64,000 nt of DNA from Pseudomonadota bacterium (GCA_029556915.1 JAKQIT010000142.1:62001-126000), one strand, 5' to 3'; positions 9,983 to 20,471 are shown, counted from the stretch's first letter. Translations and numbers: made by a program. Notes: generated by a model not told the origin, from the letters alone.

Positions 9983-12556
9983 ATGCAGACCGATAGCCAA
10001 AATTTAGCTAACCACACACCCATGATGCGCCAATATTTAGCAATTAAGGCGCAATACCCCGATATGTTAGTGTTTTACCGCATGGGGGATTTTTACGAGC
10101 TATTTTTTGAAGATGCCGAGCGTGCATCGCGTTTGCTGGGCATTACCCTTACACAGCGCGGCACGAGCAATGGTGCGCCGATTAAAATGGCGGGCGTGCC
10201 TTATCATGCGGCGGAAGGTTATTTAGCTAAACTCGCCAAACTAGGCGAAGCCGTGGCAATTTGCGAGCAAATTGGCGACCCCGCCACCAGCAAAGGGCCC
10301 GTAGAGCGCCAAGTGGCACGCATTTTAACGCCTGGCACGCTCACCGACACCGCATTGCTTGATGAATCACGCGATAACCAGTTGCTTAGTATCTTTCAGG
10401 GCGATGGCGTGGTTGGACTGGCGCGACTTAATTTAGCCTCAGGTACATTTATTTTAAGTGAAATCGCCATTGGCTTGCTTAGCCAAGAAATTGAGCGCAT
10501 TGCGCCGAGCGAAATTTTGCTGGCGGATGATTTCACGCACCCTGCCATTAGCGCCACCAAAGCCACCAAAAAGCGTTTAAGTGCATGGCAGTTTGACTAT
10601 GACAGCGCGTTTAATGTGCTGACTGCGCAATTTAACACGCGCGATTTAAATGGCTTCGGCTGTGCTGACTTACACTCCGCCGTGTGCGCAGCAGGCGCTT
10701 TACTTGACTACGCCAAGCACACCCAACGCACCACGCTGCCGCACATTAACGCGTTTAGCGTTGAATCCACCAGCGAATATTTGCAGCTCGATGCCGCCAC
10801 ACGCCGCAATTTAGAAATTGATGTCACCTTGCGTGGAGAAGCCTCGCCCACGCTGTATTCGCTGCTCAATACCACTCAAACGGCGATGGGCGCGCGGCTG
10901 TTGCGCCATTGGTTGCACCACCCTTTGCAAAACCGTAATTTGGTGCTTAAACGGCATGAAGCGGTGGCTGAGTTGATTCAAAATGAAAGCCATTTGCCAC
11001 TTAGCCGCACCTTAAAAACGGTGGGCGATATTGAGCGCATTGTAGCGCGCGTGGCGCTTAAAACCGCACGGCCGCGCGATTTATCCAGCTTAGCGACCAG
11101 TTTGCAACAGTTGCCGCAACTACAAAGTTTGTTATCTACAGTGCAAACCAGCCTGTTACAAACACTAAACGCGCATTTAACCGCGCCGCATAACGTGGTG
11201 CACCTGCTTACCCACGCCATTAAAGCCGAGCCCAGCACCGTGTTGCGCGATGGTGGCGTGATAGCCGATGGTTACGATGCCGAGCTCGATGAATTGCGTG
11301 GCTTACAAAATAACCACGGTGAATTTTTACTGCAATATGAAGCCGCCGAAAAAGCCCGCACAGGCTTAACAAACCTGAAGGTGGAATACAACAGCGTGCA
11401 TGGCTTTTACATAGAAATGAGCCGCGCGCAGGCGGAAAATGCTCCGCCAGAATATCGCCGCCGCCAAACGCTTAAAAATGTAGAGCGCTTTATCACGCCA
11501 GAGCTTAAGGCTTTTGAAGACAAAGTGCTCAGCGCAAATGACCGTGCACTTGCGCGCGAAAAAATGCTATATGCTCAAATTTTAGAGCAATTGATGCCGT
11601 TTATTAGCGCCTTACAAACCAATGCTGGCGCAGTAGCTAGCTTGGATGTTTTGTGTAGCTTTGCTGAGCGCGCGCAAGCGCTAAATTATGTGGCGCCGAT
11701 ATTTAGCAATGAGGCTGGTATTCAAATTATAGGCGGCCGCCACCCTGTGGTAGAAAGTATCGCCCAACCTTTTGTGGCCAATGACGTTAGCCTAAACCCA
11801 TACCGCCAACTATTGCTCATTACTGGCCCAAATATGGGCGGTAAATCTACTTTTATGCGGCAAACGGCGTTAATTGTATTGCTCGCACATTGTGGCAGCT
11901 ACGTGCCAGCAACTTCGGTTATAATCGGAGAAATTGACCGTATTATGACGCGAATTGGCGCATCGGATGATTTAGCGGGCGGCAGATCAACCTTTATGGT
12001 AGAAATGACCGAAACTGCCAATATTTTGCACAATGCCACGGATAAAAGTTTGGTGTTGCTGGATGAAATTGGCCGCGGCACCAGCACCTTTGATGGCTTA
12101 AGCCTCGCTTGGGCGGTGGCCAAACAGCTACTTGAAAAAAACCGCGCCTACACACTGTTTGCCACCCATTATTTTGAGCTCACCCGCATAGTGGATGACT
12201 TTAAACAAGCCGCCAACGTGCATTTAGATGCGGTAGAACATGGAAATAACATTGTGTTTATGCACAAAGTTGAAGAAGGCGCCGCCAACCAAAGCTACGG
12301 CTTGCAAGTGGCGCAGTTAGCTGGCATCCCCAAAAGTGTGGTGGCCAGTGCCAAGCGAAAGCTGCAACAATTAGAGGCCAGCCAAATTGCGCAACATACA
12401 CATCAACCCGATATGTTTAGCCAAAACGAAGCGCCAATTGAAACCCCAACCCACCCTGCGCTTGCAGAACTTGAAGCGCTACAACCCGATGATTTAACCC
12501 CAAAACAAGCGCTGGAATTTTTGTATCAATTACAAAAAATTATCAAAAACACATAG
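9983..12556 (+). CDS. mutS: DNA mismatch repair protein MutS
   Basis: MutS recognises mismatches and small loops and starts repair with MutL, using ATP. It is 857 residues (E. coli 853). The mismatch-contacting motif GDFYELF is at about 34-40. The connector, lever and clamp domains follow. Walker [10 protein letters not shown] is at about 614, the Walker B region [12 protein letters not shown] at about 690, and ATHYFELT follows. The C-terminal tail includes a DMF motif-like segment (QPDMFSQ) and the helical tetramerization end. Base composition is more GC-rich, with many GCGC steps, than the neighbouring lipoprotein genes. No mutL is nearby. Expression is probably independent, as REP copy 2 lies upstream. 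Confidence 0.98.
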   Translation: MQTDSQNLANHTPMMRQYLAIKAQYPDMLVFYRMGDFYELFFEDAERASRLLGITLTQRGTSNGAPIKMAGVPYHAAEGYLAKLAKLGEAVAICEQIGDPATSKGPVERQVARILTPGTLTDTALLDESRDNQLLSIFQGDGVVGLARLNLASGTFILSEIAIGLLSQEIERIAPSEILLADDFTHPAISATKATKKRLSAWQFDYDSAFNVLTAQFNTRDLNGFGCADLHSAVCAAGALLDYAKHTQRTTLPHINAFSVESTSEYLQLDAATRRNLEIDVTLRGEASPTLYSLLNTTQTAMGARLLRHWLHHPLQNRNLVLKRHEAVAELIQNESHLPLSRTLKTVGDIERIVARVALKTARPRDLSSLATSLQQLPQLQSLLSTVQTSLLQTLNAHLTAPHNVVHLLTHAIKAEPSTVLRDGGVIADGYDAELDELRGLQNNHGEFLLQYEAAEKARTGLTNLKVEYNSVHGFYIEMSRAQAENAPPEYRRRQTLKNVERFITPELKAFEDKVLSANDRALAREKMLYAQILEQLMPFISALQTNAGAVASLDVLCSFAERAQALNYVAPIFSNEAGIQIIGGRHPVVESIAQPFVANDVSLNPYRQLLLITGPNMGGKSTFMRQTALIVLLAHCGSYVPATSVIIGEIDRIMTRIGASDDLAGGRSTFMVEMTETANILHNATDKSLVLLDEIGRGTSTFDGLSLAWAVAKQLLEKNRAYTLFATHYFELTRIVDDFKQAANVHLDAVEHGNNIVFMHKVEEGAANQSYGLQVAQLAGIPKSVVASAKRKLQQLEASQIAQHTHQPDMFSQNEAPIETPTHPALAELEALQPDDLTPKQALEFLYQLQKIIKNT

Positions 12557-12597
12557 ATATTAAGCAATTGAAAATAGATAAAAAAATGATATTTGGC

Positions 12598-12627
12598 TTG
12601 ACTCTGGCTTTATTTTGCTTGTAATGT
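12598..12627 (+). promoter_or_regulatory. Candidate sigma-70 promoter for the 107-residue unknown gene
   Basis: TTGACT (12598-12603) is 18 bases from TAATGT (12622-12627), with the ATG 43 bases further on. Confidence 0.45.
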
Positions 12628-12670
12628 TTCTTTTATAAAGCATTACTTTAACCAAGCCGAAAAACCGATT

Positions 12671-12994
12671 ATGATTAAAACCTTGCCAAAAATTGAAGGT
12701 GAAATGACTTTTAGCGAAAGTTATAAACTGACATCGACATCAATTGAGCATGCGTATCAAACCTTGCGAAACCAATACGTGACAACTGAAACTGCCGCAT
12801 TTTTACGAAAAAATTTACCTATTCAAAATACTGAGGATTATTTTGACGATGAGATATACCTAGCGATTGATTATAAATACATCGACACAGCATCAGTAGT
12901 TGTAACCGTATTCTGGCATGGTGGACAAGATGTGCATGAAATTAAACTCCTAAACAACCAAGCTAAGTTAACTATCACAAACTACGCAGACTAA
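12671..12994 (+). CDS. Hypothetical protein, 107 residues
   Basis: A small, cytoplasmic-looking protein with no signal peptide or membrane segment. It has an acidic middle (TEDYFDDEIYLAIDYKY) and a beta-rich C-terminal half (ASVVVTVFWHGGQDVHEIKL). I recognise no family. Support as a gene comes from a candidate promoter upstream, a coding-like composition and absence of a better frame. It stands alone between mutS and a long repeat region, so it may be an accessory gene. Confidence 0.6.
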   Translation: MIKTLPKIEGEMTFSESYKLTSTSIEHAYQTLRNQYVTTETAAFLRKNLPIQNTEDYFDDEIYLAIDYKYIDTASVVVTVFWHGGQDVHEIKLLNNQAKLTITNYAD

Positions 12995-13067
12995 ATCTAA
13001 CCCCAAAATGTGCGTTAGAATTTTTGTACAAAATGAAAGAAATTTTAGATAAAAATTAATTTAAAAA

Positions 13068-13140
13068 TCGCCCGAGAGAATTTTGATGCTCTGGAAGCCG
13101 CATAGAATAAGGCTTGCAGAGGAGGTGAAATGATGTTGTG
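13068..13140 (+). repeat. REP-like palindrome copy 3
   Basis: CGCCCGAGAGAATTTT box, then CTCTGGAAGCC / GGCTTGCAGAG arms around a GCATAGAATAA loop, then GGTGAAATGATGTTGTG. A near-consensus copy between convergent genes. Confidence 0.88.
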
Positions 13141-13166
13141 CCAAAAATAGGCGTTTTTTATTAAAA

Positions 13167-13278
13167 ATGGATTCCCGCTTTCGCGGGAATGACGGGTGAT
13201 GTCAGCTGAGTGAAACGAAAAATCCAGCAGTTTGAACGTTACAACAATCTGGATTCTTCGCTATGCTCAGAATGACGG
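13167..13278. repeat. Three-unit cluster of a GGATTC...GAATGACGG repeat
   Basis: A unit of about 28-32 bp occurs three times: 13168-13195 (plus; its centre CCCGCTTTCGCGGG is itself a hairpin), 13196-13227 (minus, diverged) and 13249-13278 (plus). Units share TGGATTC at the start and a GAATGACGG-like end. Sequences of this kind are widespread in intergenic DNA of many proteobacteria and resemble the dRS3-type elements of Neisseria. Confidence 0.75.
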
Positions 13279-13297
13279 CACTCAAATGGTTTTGACT

Positions 13298-13517
13298 TTA
13301 AACTCCCCTGCTATCGCGCCTACATTTTATTTAATGATGGGAGTTTTCGGTAAGCGGCTGTTTGAGCCAAATTGATTTTATTTGGCGAGTTTCCGATTGC
13401 CGCCCATACTTATGCAAAAATCAGGAAACAAGCGGTAGGGGGTGTCTTTTTACTTTGGTTACTTTCTTTTGGACAAGCACAAGAAAGTAACTCGCCTAGG
13501 GGCGAAAAAGTACTTTT
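13298..13517 (+). repeat. Composite structured repeat, copy 1
   Basis: About 220 bp, closely similar to 50716-50936 in the same orientation. Shared blocks: CTCCCCTGCTA.CGCGCC, AAGCGGCTGTTTGAGCCAA, GGCGAGTTTCCGATTGCCGC, CAGGAAACAAGCGGTAGGGG, and a closing hairpin (GTTACTTTCTT / AAGAAAGTAAC). It ends five bases from the NIPSNAP gene stop codon. Confidence 0.85.
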
Positions 13518-13521
13518 TAAT

Positions 13522-13827
13522 CTACTTAAAAACGGGTCTGAAAAAACTGCGTTCATTACTGACAATACAACGCGTATCTTCAGCATACTTAAACGCAGCT
13601 AAACAATCTGCGTCTTGAAGAGATTTCGCACGATATTCTTCATAAAGAGCCAAACTAGGAAAAGTAAACATTGCTAAAGCAACATTATTTGCACCCTCAG
13701 ATGGCAAAAAATAGCCATGATGCTGCCCACCCATTTTTTCAACCAATGGAATCCAGAGTTTTCCATAACGCTCAAACTCTTCGAGCTTATAAGGGTCAAT
13801 TACATAGCGAAGATAACAAGTTATCAT
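13522..13827 (-). CDS. NIPSNAP-family protein
   Basis: This 101-residue protein matches the bacterial NIPSNAP type, a dimeric alpha/beta-barrel fold: MITCYLRYVIDPYKLEEFERYG at the start, GGQHHGYFLPSEGAN in the middle and ERSFFRPVF at the end. The length and both ends are normal, so it is complete even though its stop lies against composite repeat copy 1. The biochemical role of bacterial members is not established. It follows slyD on the same strand, six bases after its stop, and is probably cotranscribed. Confidence 0.85.
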   Translation of the reverse strand: MITCYLRYVIDPYKLEEFERYGKLWIPLVEKMGGQHHGYFLPSEGANNVALAMFTFPSLALYEEYRAKSLQDADCLAAFKYAEDTRCIVSNERSFFRPVFK

Positions 13828-13833
13828 GATTTA

Positions 13834-14313
13834 CTAGTGATGATGCCCACCCGCCCCATGCACATGCTGATGCGAAACCTCTTCAGCATTGGCAGTGCGT
13901 ACATCCGTAATCGTCGCGGTAAACACCACGCGCTCGCCCGCCCAAGGGTGGTTGCCATCTACCACCACTTTACCATCGGCAATTTCGGTTACGGTGTATA
14001 AAATCACTTCACCAGTTTCGTCTTCACCTTCAAATTGCATACCGACTTTTAACTCAGCCGCTGGAAAAGCACTGGCTGGCTCAATTTGCACTAATTCTTC
14101 ATCGTATTCACCAAAGGCATCATCTGGTTGTAAGTCAACAATCACCACATCGCCAATATTTTTACCATGTATGGCTTCTTCAACTTTTGGGAAAATATTA
14201 TCGTAACCGCCATGCAAATACGCCACTGGCTCAGAGCTAGCTTCTAGCACATTGCCATCGGCATCTTTTAGTTCGTAGGTCATGGTGACGACAGTATTCA
14301 TGGTGACTTGCAT
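13834..14313 (-). CDS. slyD: FKBP-type peptidyl-prolyl isomerase SlyD
   Basis: SlyD is a cytoplasmic proline isomerase and chaperone that also binds metals. The 159 residues show the FKBP half (VVTMTYELKDADGNVLE, GGYDNIFPKVEEAI), the inserted-flap chaperone domain (about 70-130, ending DGNHPWAG), then the FKBP end. The tail HQHVHGAGGHHH is His-rich and metal-binding but much shorter than in E. coli. A strong ribosome site (GAGG) precedes the ATG at 14313. NIPSNAP follows in the same direction. Confidence 0.95.
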   Translation of the reverse strand: MQVTMNTVVTMTYELKDADGNVLEASSEPVAYLHGGYDNIFPKVEEAIHGKNIGDVVIVDLQPDDAFGEYDEELVQIEPASAFPAAELKVGMQFEGEDETGEVILYTVTEIADGKVVVDGNHPWAGERVVFTATITDVRTANAEEVSHQHVHGAGGHHH

Positions 14314-14408
14314 GGTATATTCCTCTGTAAATTTTAAAAATTATTAGCGTGAATTTTAATCTATTTTAATCTGTAACGTGGTTAATATTTTACGCATTTC
14401 GTGCAAAA

Positions 14409-15998
14409 TTAACGGCCACGTCCACCAGTACGATGCTGCGCGTTTGGATTGTGGTTAGGCTTGCGCGGTTTTCCCTGTGCCTGATTTTGTCGATTAGGTG
14501 GCTGGCGTTGCTGCACAGTTGGCACAAATAAGCCAGTTTGCGGCATCGATTGATGGCGTGCCGCTTCAGACATATTTTTGGTGCTTTGACCAAGTGGCTT
14601 TGGCTGAACGCCTTGGATCAAAATACTTTCTTCCACGTAAGTTTTTTGGTTTCGCACCTGTGGCTGGCCATTGCGTGGCACATTATTTCTATTTTGACTT
14701 CTATTTTGGTTGCGCCCTACGTTTGGGTTTGCGCCGTCTGCGCGTGCTTCTTTAGGTTTACGTTGTTGCTGGCCTTGCCCATGCCCGCGTGGCGGCCTGC
14801 CATGGGGTTGTGTGGAACGCGGTGGCTCAGGCTCGGGTTTGTCAGAAGGTACAAAGCCTTCCACTTGCACTTTAGGAATCTCGCGTTTAATCAGCTTTTC
14901 AATGTCTTTCAGTAGCTTAAGTTCTTCTCTATCCACCAGTGAAACAGCCGCGCCACTGCTGCCTGCACGACCTGTACGGCCAATGCGGTGTACGTAGTCT
15001 TCTGGCACGTTGGGCAATTCAAAATTCACCACTTGCGGCAATTGGTCAATATCCAAGCCACGCGCGGCAATATCAGTCGCCACCAGCACACGTACTTCAC
15101 CTGCTTTAAAACCTGCTAATGCTTTGGTGCGCGCACCTTGGCTTTTATTGCCGTGAATCGCAGCAGCAACAATGCCATCGCGCTCTAATTTTTCTGCTAA
15201 GCGGTTGGCACCATGTTTGGTGCGAGTAAAAATAAGCACTTGTTGCCAGTTGTTTTGTTGAATTAAATAGCTCATTAATTGGCGTTTATGCGCTTGCGCC
15301 ACCATGTGCACGGTTTGTTCCACCAACTCGCTCGCGGTGTTGCGACGGGCCACTTCAACAAAGCCGGGGTTATGCAGCAAGCCATCGGCCAGTGCTTTTA
15401 TTTCATCAGAAAACGTGGCTGAAAACAGCAAATTTTGGCGTTGCTTAGGCAACATGGCCAAAATCTTTTTAATGTCGCGAATAAAACCCATGTCGAGCAT
15501 GCGGTCTGCTTCATCCAACACTAAAATTTCCACACCTGATAAGTCAATATGTTGCTCACCCGCATGGTCAAGCAAGCGGCCAGGGGTTGCCACTAAAATA
15601 TCCAGTGGCTTTTTTAAGCGCGCAATTTGCGGGTTAGCATTCACGCCACCAAAAATCACCGTTGAGGTGAGCGGTAAATATTTGCCGTACGTTTGTACAG
15701 ACTCTTCAATTTGCGCGGCTAGTTCACGCGTAGGTGATAACACTAAGCAACGCGGGCGCCCTGCTTTTTTATCGGTAAGCGGCTTGTGGCTCAAAATATG
15801 CAAAATCGGCAAAGTAAACCCTGCTGTTTTGCCAGTGCCGGTTTGCGCGCCAGCAAGCAAATCGCCACCACTTAACACGAGTGGTATTGCTTTGGCTTGA
15901 ATAGGGGTTGGAGAGGTGTAACCAGCGTCAATAATGGCGCGTAAAATGGGTTCGGATAAGCCTAACTCGTTAAAGTTAAGCGGTGTTTCAGTGGTCAA
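14409..15998 (-). CDS. rhlE: DEAD-box ATP-dependent RNA helicase, RhlE type
   Basis: This 529-residue RNA helicase has the Q motif ([14 protein letters not shown]), Walker [13 protein letters not shown] box [16 protein letters not shown], and [10 protein letters not shown] in the second RecA domain (up to about 375). The tail of about 150 residues is Gln/Asn/Arg/Pro-rich, low complexity and probably RNA-binding. The best start is TTG at 15998 (M-T-T-E-T-P), nine bases after GGAG; no ATG fits. A minus-strand TATAAT at 16159-16164 would give a leader of about 150 nt, a length often tied to cold or autoregulation in helicase genes, but this is only inference. Confidence 0.93.
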   Translation of the reverse strand: MTTETPLNFNELGLSEPILRAIIDAGYTSPTPIQAKAIPLVLSGGDLLAGAQTGTGKTAGFTLPILHILSHKPLTDKKAGRPRCLVLSPTRELAAQIEESVQTYGKYLPLTSTVIFGGVNANPQIARLKKPLDILVATPGRLLDHAGEQHIDLSGVEILVLDEADRMLDMGFIRDIKKILAMLPKQRQNLLFSATFSDEIKALADGLLHNPGFVEVARRNTASELVEQTVHMVAQAHKRQLMSYLIQQNNWQQVLIFTRTKHGANRLAEKLERDGIVAAAIHGNKSQGARTKALAGFKAGEVRVLVATDIAARGLDIDQLPQVVNFELPNVPEDYVHRIGRTGRAGSSGAAVSLVDREELKLLKDIEKLIKREIPKVQVEGFVPSDKPEPEPPRSTQPHGRPPRGHGQGQQQRKPKEARADGANPNVGRNQNRSQNRNNVPRNGQPQVRNQKTYVEESILIQGVQPKPLGQSTKNMSEAARHQSMPQTGLFVPTVQQRQPPNRQNQAQGKPRKPNHNPNAQHRTGGRGR

Positions 15999-16232
15999 AG
16001 TATAAAGCTCCAGCTTGATGTAGCCACCCTATTACTTATGAAGCAACACCAATCGAGGAAGGCAAAGTTATTATCTTTAGCGTGATTTGAAAAATCAGAA
16101 AGATTAAGTAAGAAACCTACGCAGATTGGTTGGCGCAGGATTTGAGTTTGTAGCTGGCATTATACGGAAGATTTAAATTAAAGCGAGCATTGCGCTGAAA
16201 TCAACCCATGCAAAATATGAGCCAAGCGAAAA

Positions 16233-16535
16233 CTACTTAGCCCACTTGCCATTCACATTGATTACTTTACAAGCAGGTTCACCTTTTTCAAGATACTGTT
16301 TGCACTGCGCAATAGCTCCCAAAATTGCATGTTTACGGCTGGTGAGATCGGACACCCAGCCCCAAGCACCACTTGAAGATTGCGCAAAAGCTTTATTGGT
16401 TTTTGCAGGCAAATATTCTTCATTAAAGCCCTTTAAGGCGTCGTTGCTTAAAATACGCTCCGTGCCCGCAGCTGCAACATTAGCGATTAAAAACAAACTC
16501 ACCCATAAAAATTTTGTAACGATTTTTTTCATCAT
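16233..16535 (-). CDS. Small secreted protein of unknown function
   Basis: About 100 residues with a signal peptide (MMKKIVTKFLWVSLFLIANVAAAG, cleavage after VAAA likely). The mature part carries paired cysteines (AQCKQYLEKGEPACKVINVNG), which could form a disulfide in the periplasm. The motif of a Trp-rich segment plus AL..C...C is seen in several unrelated exported domains, so no function is proposed. The start at 16535 is chosen because it follows GAG and gives a normal signal peptide. Confidence 0.72.
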   Translation of the reverse strand: MMKKIVTKFLWVSLFLIANVAAAGTERILSNDALKGFNEEYLPAKTNKAFAQSSSGAWGWVSDLTSRKHAILGAIAQCKQYLEKGEPACKVINVNGKWAK

Positions 16536-16650
16536 ATTGTTCTCGATAACGGTAAATTTAATCAAGCAAGCATCTTCGTTTTGATGAATATTCTACAACT
16601 TTATCGGCAATATTTCACGTCTAAACATGATGCTAAACAACTAAGCTAAA

Positions 16651-16722
16651 CGCCCGAGAGAATTTTACACCTCTGGAAGCCGCATTGATACTGGCTTACA
16701 GAGGATGTGAAATGATTTGTTG
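16651..16722 (+). repeat. REP-like palindrome copy 4
   Basis: CGCCCGAGAGAATTTT box, CCTCTGGAAGCC / GGCTTACAGAGG arms, loop GCATTGATACT, then TGTGAAATGATTTGTTGT. Lies 3' of the nuclease gene. Confidence 0.88.
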
Positions 16723-16824
16723 TTAAAAAAGGCTATTTTGAAAGATTTTTTGTTTCAATTTTAAGCAAAAAAATTCACCTAAAACTGTCACTCTTTACAA
16801 CGTTCAGATTGACAACATTCGAGA

Positions 16825-17316
16825 CTACCTCGCATGCAACTTGCGCCAAACCCAAGGAGCTACAGCTTTGCCATCTACCCAAAGCCCCAGTTTCTGCTCT
16901 TTTGCTTTTACTTGCGCTTGTTCAACTTCCCAATCGCCCCCATACTTTTCATCATGCCAAGCCAAACCAAGTGCTACCAAATGCAAACTCGCATCTACTT
17001 GATTACACTGCAATCTACCCAGTGAACGTAGGTATTTATCTTTCGCCACAATATCAGTTGTTGCCACAATATTTTTGCCTTGGCAAAGCTTAATAAGCGC
17101 GCGGCGTGATTTTACACCAAACGGCTGAGTGCGTTCGGGTGCATCCATTTCGGTAATGCGCAGTTTAATGTCGTTTTTTTGGCTAAAGGTGTTTTTGGGG
17201 TGTAGTTTTACGGTGTCGCCATCGTAGACATAAGTCACCATATATTGCGTTTCATCTGCCTTGCAGGGTGAAATCAAGGCGAATAAAACTAGACAGCTAA
17301 AGCAAAAGCTACGCAT
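16825..17316 (-). CDS. Secreted thermonuclease-family (SNase-like) nuclease
   Basis: An OB-fold nuclease of 163 residues with a signal peptide ([20 protein letters not shown]). The core shows [22 protein letters not shown] with the catalytic Arg and Asp/Glu region, and a following RSLGRL arginine block, then [10 protein letters not shown] and the C-terminal LGLW. It likely hydrolyses DNA or RNA with calcium in the periplasm or outside. The start at 17316 (MRSFC) overlaps the end of nadB by eight bases (ATGCGTAG), so the two are coupled; a longer frame to 17349 would bury the signal peptide. Confidence 0.85.
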   Translation of the reverse strand: MRSFCFSCLVLFALISPCKADETQYMVTYVYDGDTVKLHPKNTFSQKNDIKLRITEMDAPERTQPFGVKSRRALIKLCQGKNIVATTDIVAKDKYLRSLGRLQCNQVDASLHLVALGLAWHDEKYGGDWEVEQAQVKAKEQKLGLWVDGKAVAPWVWRKLHAR

Positions 17317-18970
17317 CAACTGATGGGCGGCCTTGACCTTGCTTTCCATCTAACAAACTATAGTAATTCGATGGTACTAGCACGGTTGGTATTGGGTCTG
17401 GCTCAGTTTCAGGGTAATCTTTACTATAGTGCAGGCCACGGCTTTCTTTACGTGAAATTGCACTTTCTACAATCAATTCAGCTACTTGCAATAAATTACG
17501 CAACTCGATTAAGTCATTACTGATTTTAAAGTTGCTGTAAAACTCATGCACCTCATCGCGCAACATGTGCAGACGATGCAAAGCGCGGCTCAGGCGTTTA
17601 TCGGTGCGCACAATGCCTACGTAGTTCCACATAAAGCGGCGTAGCTCATCCCATGTGTGGGTAATCAGCACCTCTTCATCTGCGTCAGTCACGCGGCTTT
17701 CATCCCAATGCGGCAATAGTGGCGAGGCTTTAGCTGGCTGACTTAAAATATCTTCCGCTGCGCGCTGACCAAATACTAAACATTCCAGCAAAGAGTTGCT
17801 CGCTAAACGGTTTGCCCCATGCAAGCCCGTGCAGGCGGTTTCGCCTATCGCATATAAGTTTTTGATGTCGGTACGACCTTGATCGTCCGTCATTACACCT
17901 CCACAAGTGTAATGTGCGGCTGGCACCACAGGAATAGGTGTTTTGCTAATATCAATGCCAAAGCTCAAGCAGCGTTTGTGAATGTTGGGAAAATGCTCTT
18001 GTATAAAATCTAACGGTTTGTGCGTAATGTCCAAATACACGCAATCGATACCGCGCTTTTTCATTTCAAAGTCAATGGCGCGGGCAACCACATCGCGCGG
18101 GGCGAGTTCTTCACGCGCGTCATGTTCTGGCATAAAACGTGTGCCATCGGGCAACCGCAACAAACCACCCTCACCGCGCACCGCCTCACTAATTAAAAAT
18201 GATTTTGCGTGGGGATGATATAAACAAGTAGGGTGAAACTGCACAAATTCTAAATTGGCCACACGGCAGCCCGCGCGCCATGCCATTGCAATGCCATCCC
18301 CCGTGCTCACATCTGGGTTGGTAGTGTACAAATATACTTTGCCCGCACCACCCGTGGCCAGCACGGTATTTTGCGCGGCTATGGTAATCACCTTACCCGT
18401 AAATTTATCAAGCACATAAGCACCCAAACAGGCATTATCGTCACCCGGTTTAATTTTCGCTCTTACAACTTTGCGCCGATTCATTTTACGCGTGGTGATT
18501 AAATCTACCGCAATGTGGTTTTCCATCATTGTGATATTAGGGTGCTGTTTTACTTTTTCTGATAATGTGGTTTGTACGGCGTGCCCAGTCGCATCCGCCG
18601 CGTGAATAATACGGCGGTGGCTGTGGCCGCCCTCGCGGGTTAAATGGTAACCGCTGTTATCGGCCTCGCGAGTAAAACCCACGCCTTGCGCAATGAGCCA
18701 TTCGATAGATGTTTTGGCATTTTCAGCCACTAATCTCGTTACAGCCTCATCGCACAAACCACCGCCCGCCACTAGCGTATCGCGCACATGATTTTCGATA
18801 GAATCATCATTACTTAATACCGCCGAAATACCGCCCTGCGCCCAATCACTGGCAGCGTCATTAATACCGCGCTTACTCACCAAACAAACACTTTTGTGCT
18901 CAGCTGTACGCAAGGCTAATGTTAGCCCCGCAAGGCCGCTACCTATAATTAAAACGTCATATTGCTGCAT
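17309..18970 (-). CDS. nadB: L-aspartate oxidase
   Basis: NadB oxidises L-aspartate to iminoaspartate, the first step of de novo NAD synthesis, using FAD. With the start at 18970 ([17 protein letters not shown]) it has 553 residues (E. coli 540). Visible: the FAD dinucleotide fold at the N terminus, [11 protein letters not shown], the active-site region [14 protein letters not shown], and the C-terminal helical domain ([16 protein letters not shown]). The frame is open to 19114, but the extra 48 residues are not family-like. nadE is about 43 kb away. The gene is divergent from rpoE, the same neighbourhood as in E. coli. Confidence 0.97.
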   Translation of the reverse strand: MQQYDVLIIGSGLAGLTLALRTAEHKSVCLVSKRGINDAASDWAQGGISAVLSNDDSIENHVRDTLVAGGGLCDEAVTRLVAENAKTSIEWLIAQGVGFTREADNSGYHLTREGGHSHRRIIHAADATGHAVQTTLSEKVKQHPNITMMENHIAVDLITTRKMNRRKVVRAKIKPGDDNACLGAYVLDKFTGKVITIAAQNTVLATGGAGKVYLYTTNPDVSTGDGIAMAWRAGCRVANLEFVQFHPTCLYHPHAKSFLISEAVRGEGGLLRLPDGTRFMPEHDAREELAPRDVVARAIDFEMKKRGIDCVYLDITHKPLDFIQEHFPNIHKRCLSFGIDISKTPIPVVPAAHYTCGGVMTDDQGRTDIKNLYAIGETACTGLHGANRLASNSLLECLVFGQRAAEDILSQPAKASPLLPHWDESRVTDADEEVLITHTWDELRRFMWNYVGIVRTDKRLSRALHRLHMLRDEVHEFYSNFKISNDLIELRNLLQVAELIVESAISRKESRGLHYSKDYPETEPDPIPTVLVPSNYYSLLDGKQGQGRPSVDA

Positions 18971-19005
18971 AGTGTGCTGTGTGCTTGTTTGAAGATAAAT
19001 AGAGT

Positions 19006-19033
19006 GAACTAATAAGAGTTTATCGCTGTCTTT
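19006..19033 (+). promoter_or_regulatory. Candidate sigma-E promoter of rpoE
   Basis: GAACTA (19006-19011), 16 bases, then GTCTTT (19028-19033). This resembles the sigma-E consensus GAACTT-N16-TCTRA and lies about 80 bases before the rpoE ATG. E. coli rpoE is known to be autoregulated from such a site. Confidence 0.5.
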
Positions 19034-19112
19034 GAAATAGGCAATAGCAAAGCCGTAAAAATGCTTAAAAATATTTTGCTTGCTGGCTTGACCACAACTA
19101 AGGGAATACACC

Positions 19113-19892
19113 ATGATGCAATTTGATAAAATACTTAAAATGACAGAGTTAAATTTAGTGCAACCTGCTGCGCAAAATATCGTCAGGCAAGGTTATACTT
19201 CACCTCATCATGTATCAGAAAATAAAAACACTGCATTTACACCTGCGGATAAATTAAGTTTAGTCACCGTGAAAACGCCTACACAACCGCTACCCGATAC
19301 CCGTGAAATTGACCACGAGCTTGTGCTGCGCGCGCAACGTGGTGATAAGCGTGCTTTTGGATTATTGGTGGATAAGTATCAGCGCAAGCTCGCGCGCTTG
19401 CTTTCACGCATGGTGCGTGACCAAGCCGAAATAGAAGACATTGTGCAAGAAGCTTTTATTAAAGCCTACCGCGCGCTACCAAACTTTAGAGGTGACAGTG
19501 CCTTTTACACATGGCTATATCGCATAGGCATTAACACCGCTAAAAATTATTTAGTGTCGATGGGGCGTAGGCCAACTGTGAGTAGCAATGTAGAAATTGA
19601 GGACGCTGAAAATTTTGAAGATGGTGATGAACTGCGGACGATGGAAACGCCTGAATCTGCCATGGCAACTAAACAAATTGCGCAAACAGTGAATGATACC
19701 GTAGCGAGTTTGCCGGAAGAGTTGCGCACTGCCATTACCCTGCGTGAAATAGATGGCTTGAGCTACGAAGAAATTGCTACTGTAATGGATTGTCCTATTG
19801 GCACGGTACGCTCACGCATTTTTAGAGCTCGCGAGACAATCTCAGCAAAATTAAAACCATTATTAGACACACCAGAAAACAAACGCTGGTAG
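19113..19892 (+). CDS. rpoE: ECF RNA polymerase sigma factor, sigma-E
   Basis: This is the extracytoplasmic stress sigma factor. Region 2 spans about 70-165 ([35 protein letters not shown]) and region 4 about 195-250 ([30 protein letters not shown]). The product is 259 residues, about 60 longer than E. coli RpoE: a non-conserved N-terminal segment precedes the usual [18 protein letters not shown]. The start at 19113 is supported by AAGGGA seven bases upstream; no later start has a comparable site. It heads rpoE-rseA-rseB-rseC-mucD. Confidence 0.95.
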   Translation: MMQFDKILKMTELNLVQPAAQNIVRQGYTSPHHVSENKNTAFTPADKLSLVTVKTPTQPLPDTREIDHELVLRAQRGDKRAFGLLVDKYQRKLARLLSRMVRDQAEIEDIVQEAFIKAYRALPNFRGDSAFYTWLYRIGINTAKNYLVSMGRRPTVSSNVEIEDAENFEDGDELRTMETPESAMATKQIAQTVNDTVASLPEELRTAITLREIDGLSYEEIATVMDCPIGTVRSRIFRARETISAKLKPLLDTPENKRW

Positions 19893-19943
19893 TCATTATT
19901 GAATTTAAAAGCGTATTTTAGAAAAAAGTTTTAGGGGCAACAC

Positions 19944-20471
19944 ATGAGCGAACAATTATCTGCACTAATAGACAACGAGCTGTCACCTGAAGAAGCCGAG
20001 CACGTATTGGCTGCATTGCATGCCAGTAGCAATACGGCACAAACGTGGGAACAATATCACTTGATTGGCGATGCTATGCGTGGTGGTGATGGATTAAGCA
20101 CAAACTTCAAGCGCAATTTAATGCGTAAAATTGAAGTTGAGCCTACGGTATTGTCACCCAATGCCACTTTGAAAAATACCGATGTTCAGCATACAAATGT
20201 TGAGCGTGAAATGCCAGCCGCATGGGCGATGGCCGCTTCAATGGCTGGCGTGATGATGGTGGGCTGGATGCTATGGCAAACCCAAACGAGCCAAGATGGC
20301 ACCATGTTGATGGCAAACCAAGCCAACAACAAGCCAAATATCCAAGTGGCGCAGCAAGATGCGCCTGCGTTAGCCGAAGCTGATATTCCAGATGAGTATT
20401 TAGTGGCGCACCAAGCCACTGCTCCAACTGCTAGCTCATATTATATTCAACCTGCTAGTTTTTCTAAATAA
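19944..20471 (+). CDS. rseA: Anti-sigma-E factor RseA
   Basis: A 175-residue single-pass inner-membrane protein that holds sigma-E inactive until proteolysed. The N-terminal anti-sigma domain (MSEQLSALIDNELSPEEAE, WEQYHLIGDAMRG) covers about 1-60. One membrane segment, AWAMAASMAGVMMVGWMLW, is at about 93-111. The short periplasmic tail ends YYIQPASFSK and would be the site bound by RseB. It lies 51 bases after rpoE. Confidence 0.93.
   Translation: MSEQLSALIDNELSPEEAEHVLAALHASSNTAQTWEQYHLIGDAMRGGDGLSTNFKRNLMRKIEVEPTVLSPNATLKNTDVQHTNVEREMPAAWAMAASMAGVMMVGWMLWQTQTSQDGTMLMANQANNKPNIQVAQQDAPALAEADIPDEYLVAHQATAPTASSYYIQPASFSK

Larger units (their letters stand above)
12995..13521. other. Intergenic repeat island
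   Basis: These 527 bases carry no believable gene. They contain, in order, REP-like copy 3, a three-unit cluster of a GGATTC...GAATGACGG repeat, and composite repeat copy 1. A plus-strand frame at 13372-13602 is only repeat sequence. Confidence 0.8.

Noticed and set aside
9838-10023. Minus-strand ORF of 61 codons before mutS
   Set aside because: Covers REP copy 2 and the first codons of mutS on the other strand; no family match.
13372-13602. Plus-strand ORF of 76 codons
   Set aside because: It lies in composite repeat copy 1 and runs over the end of the NIPSNAP gene; the parallel frame in copy 2 differs in length and reading.
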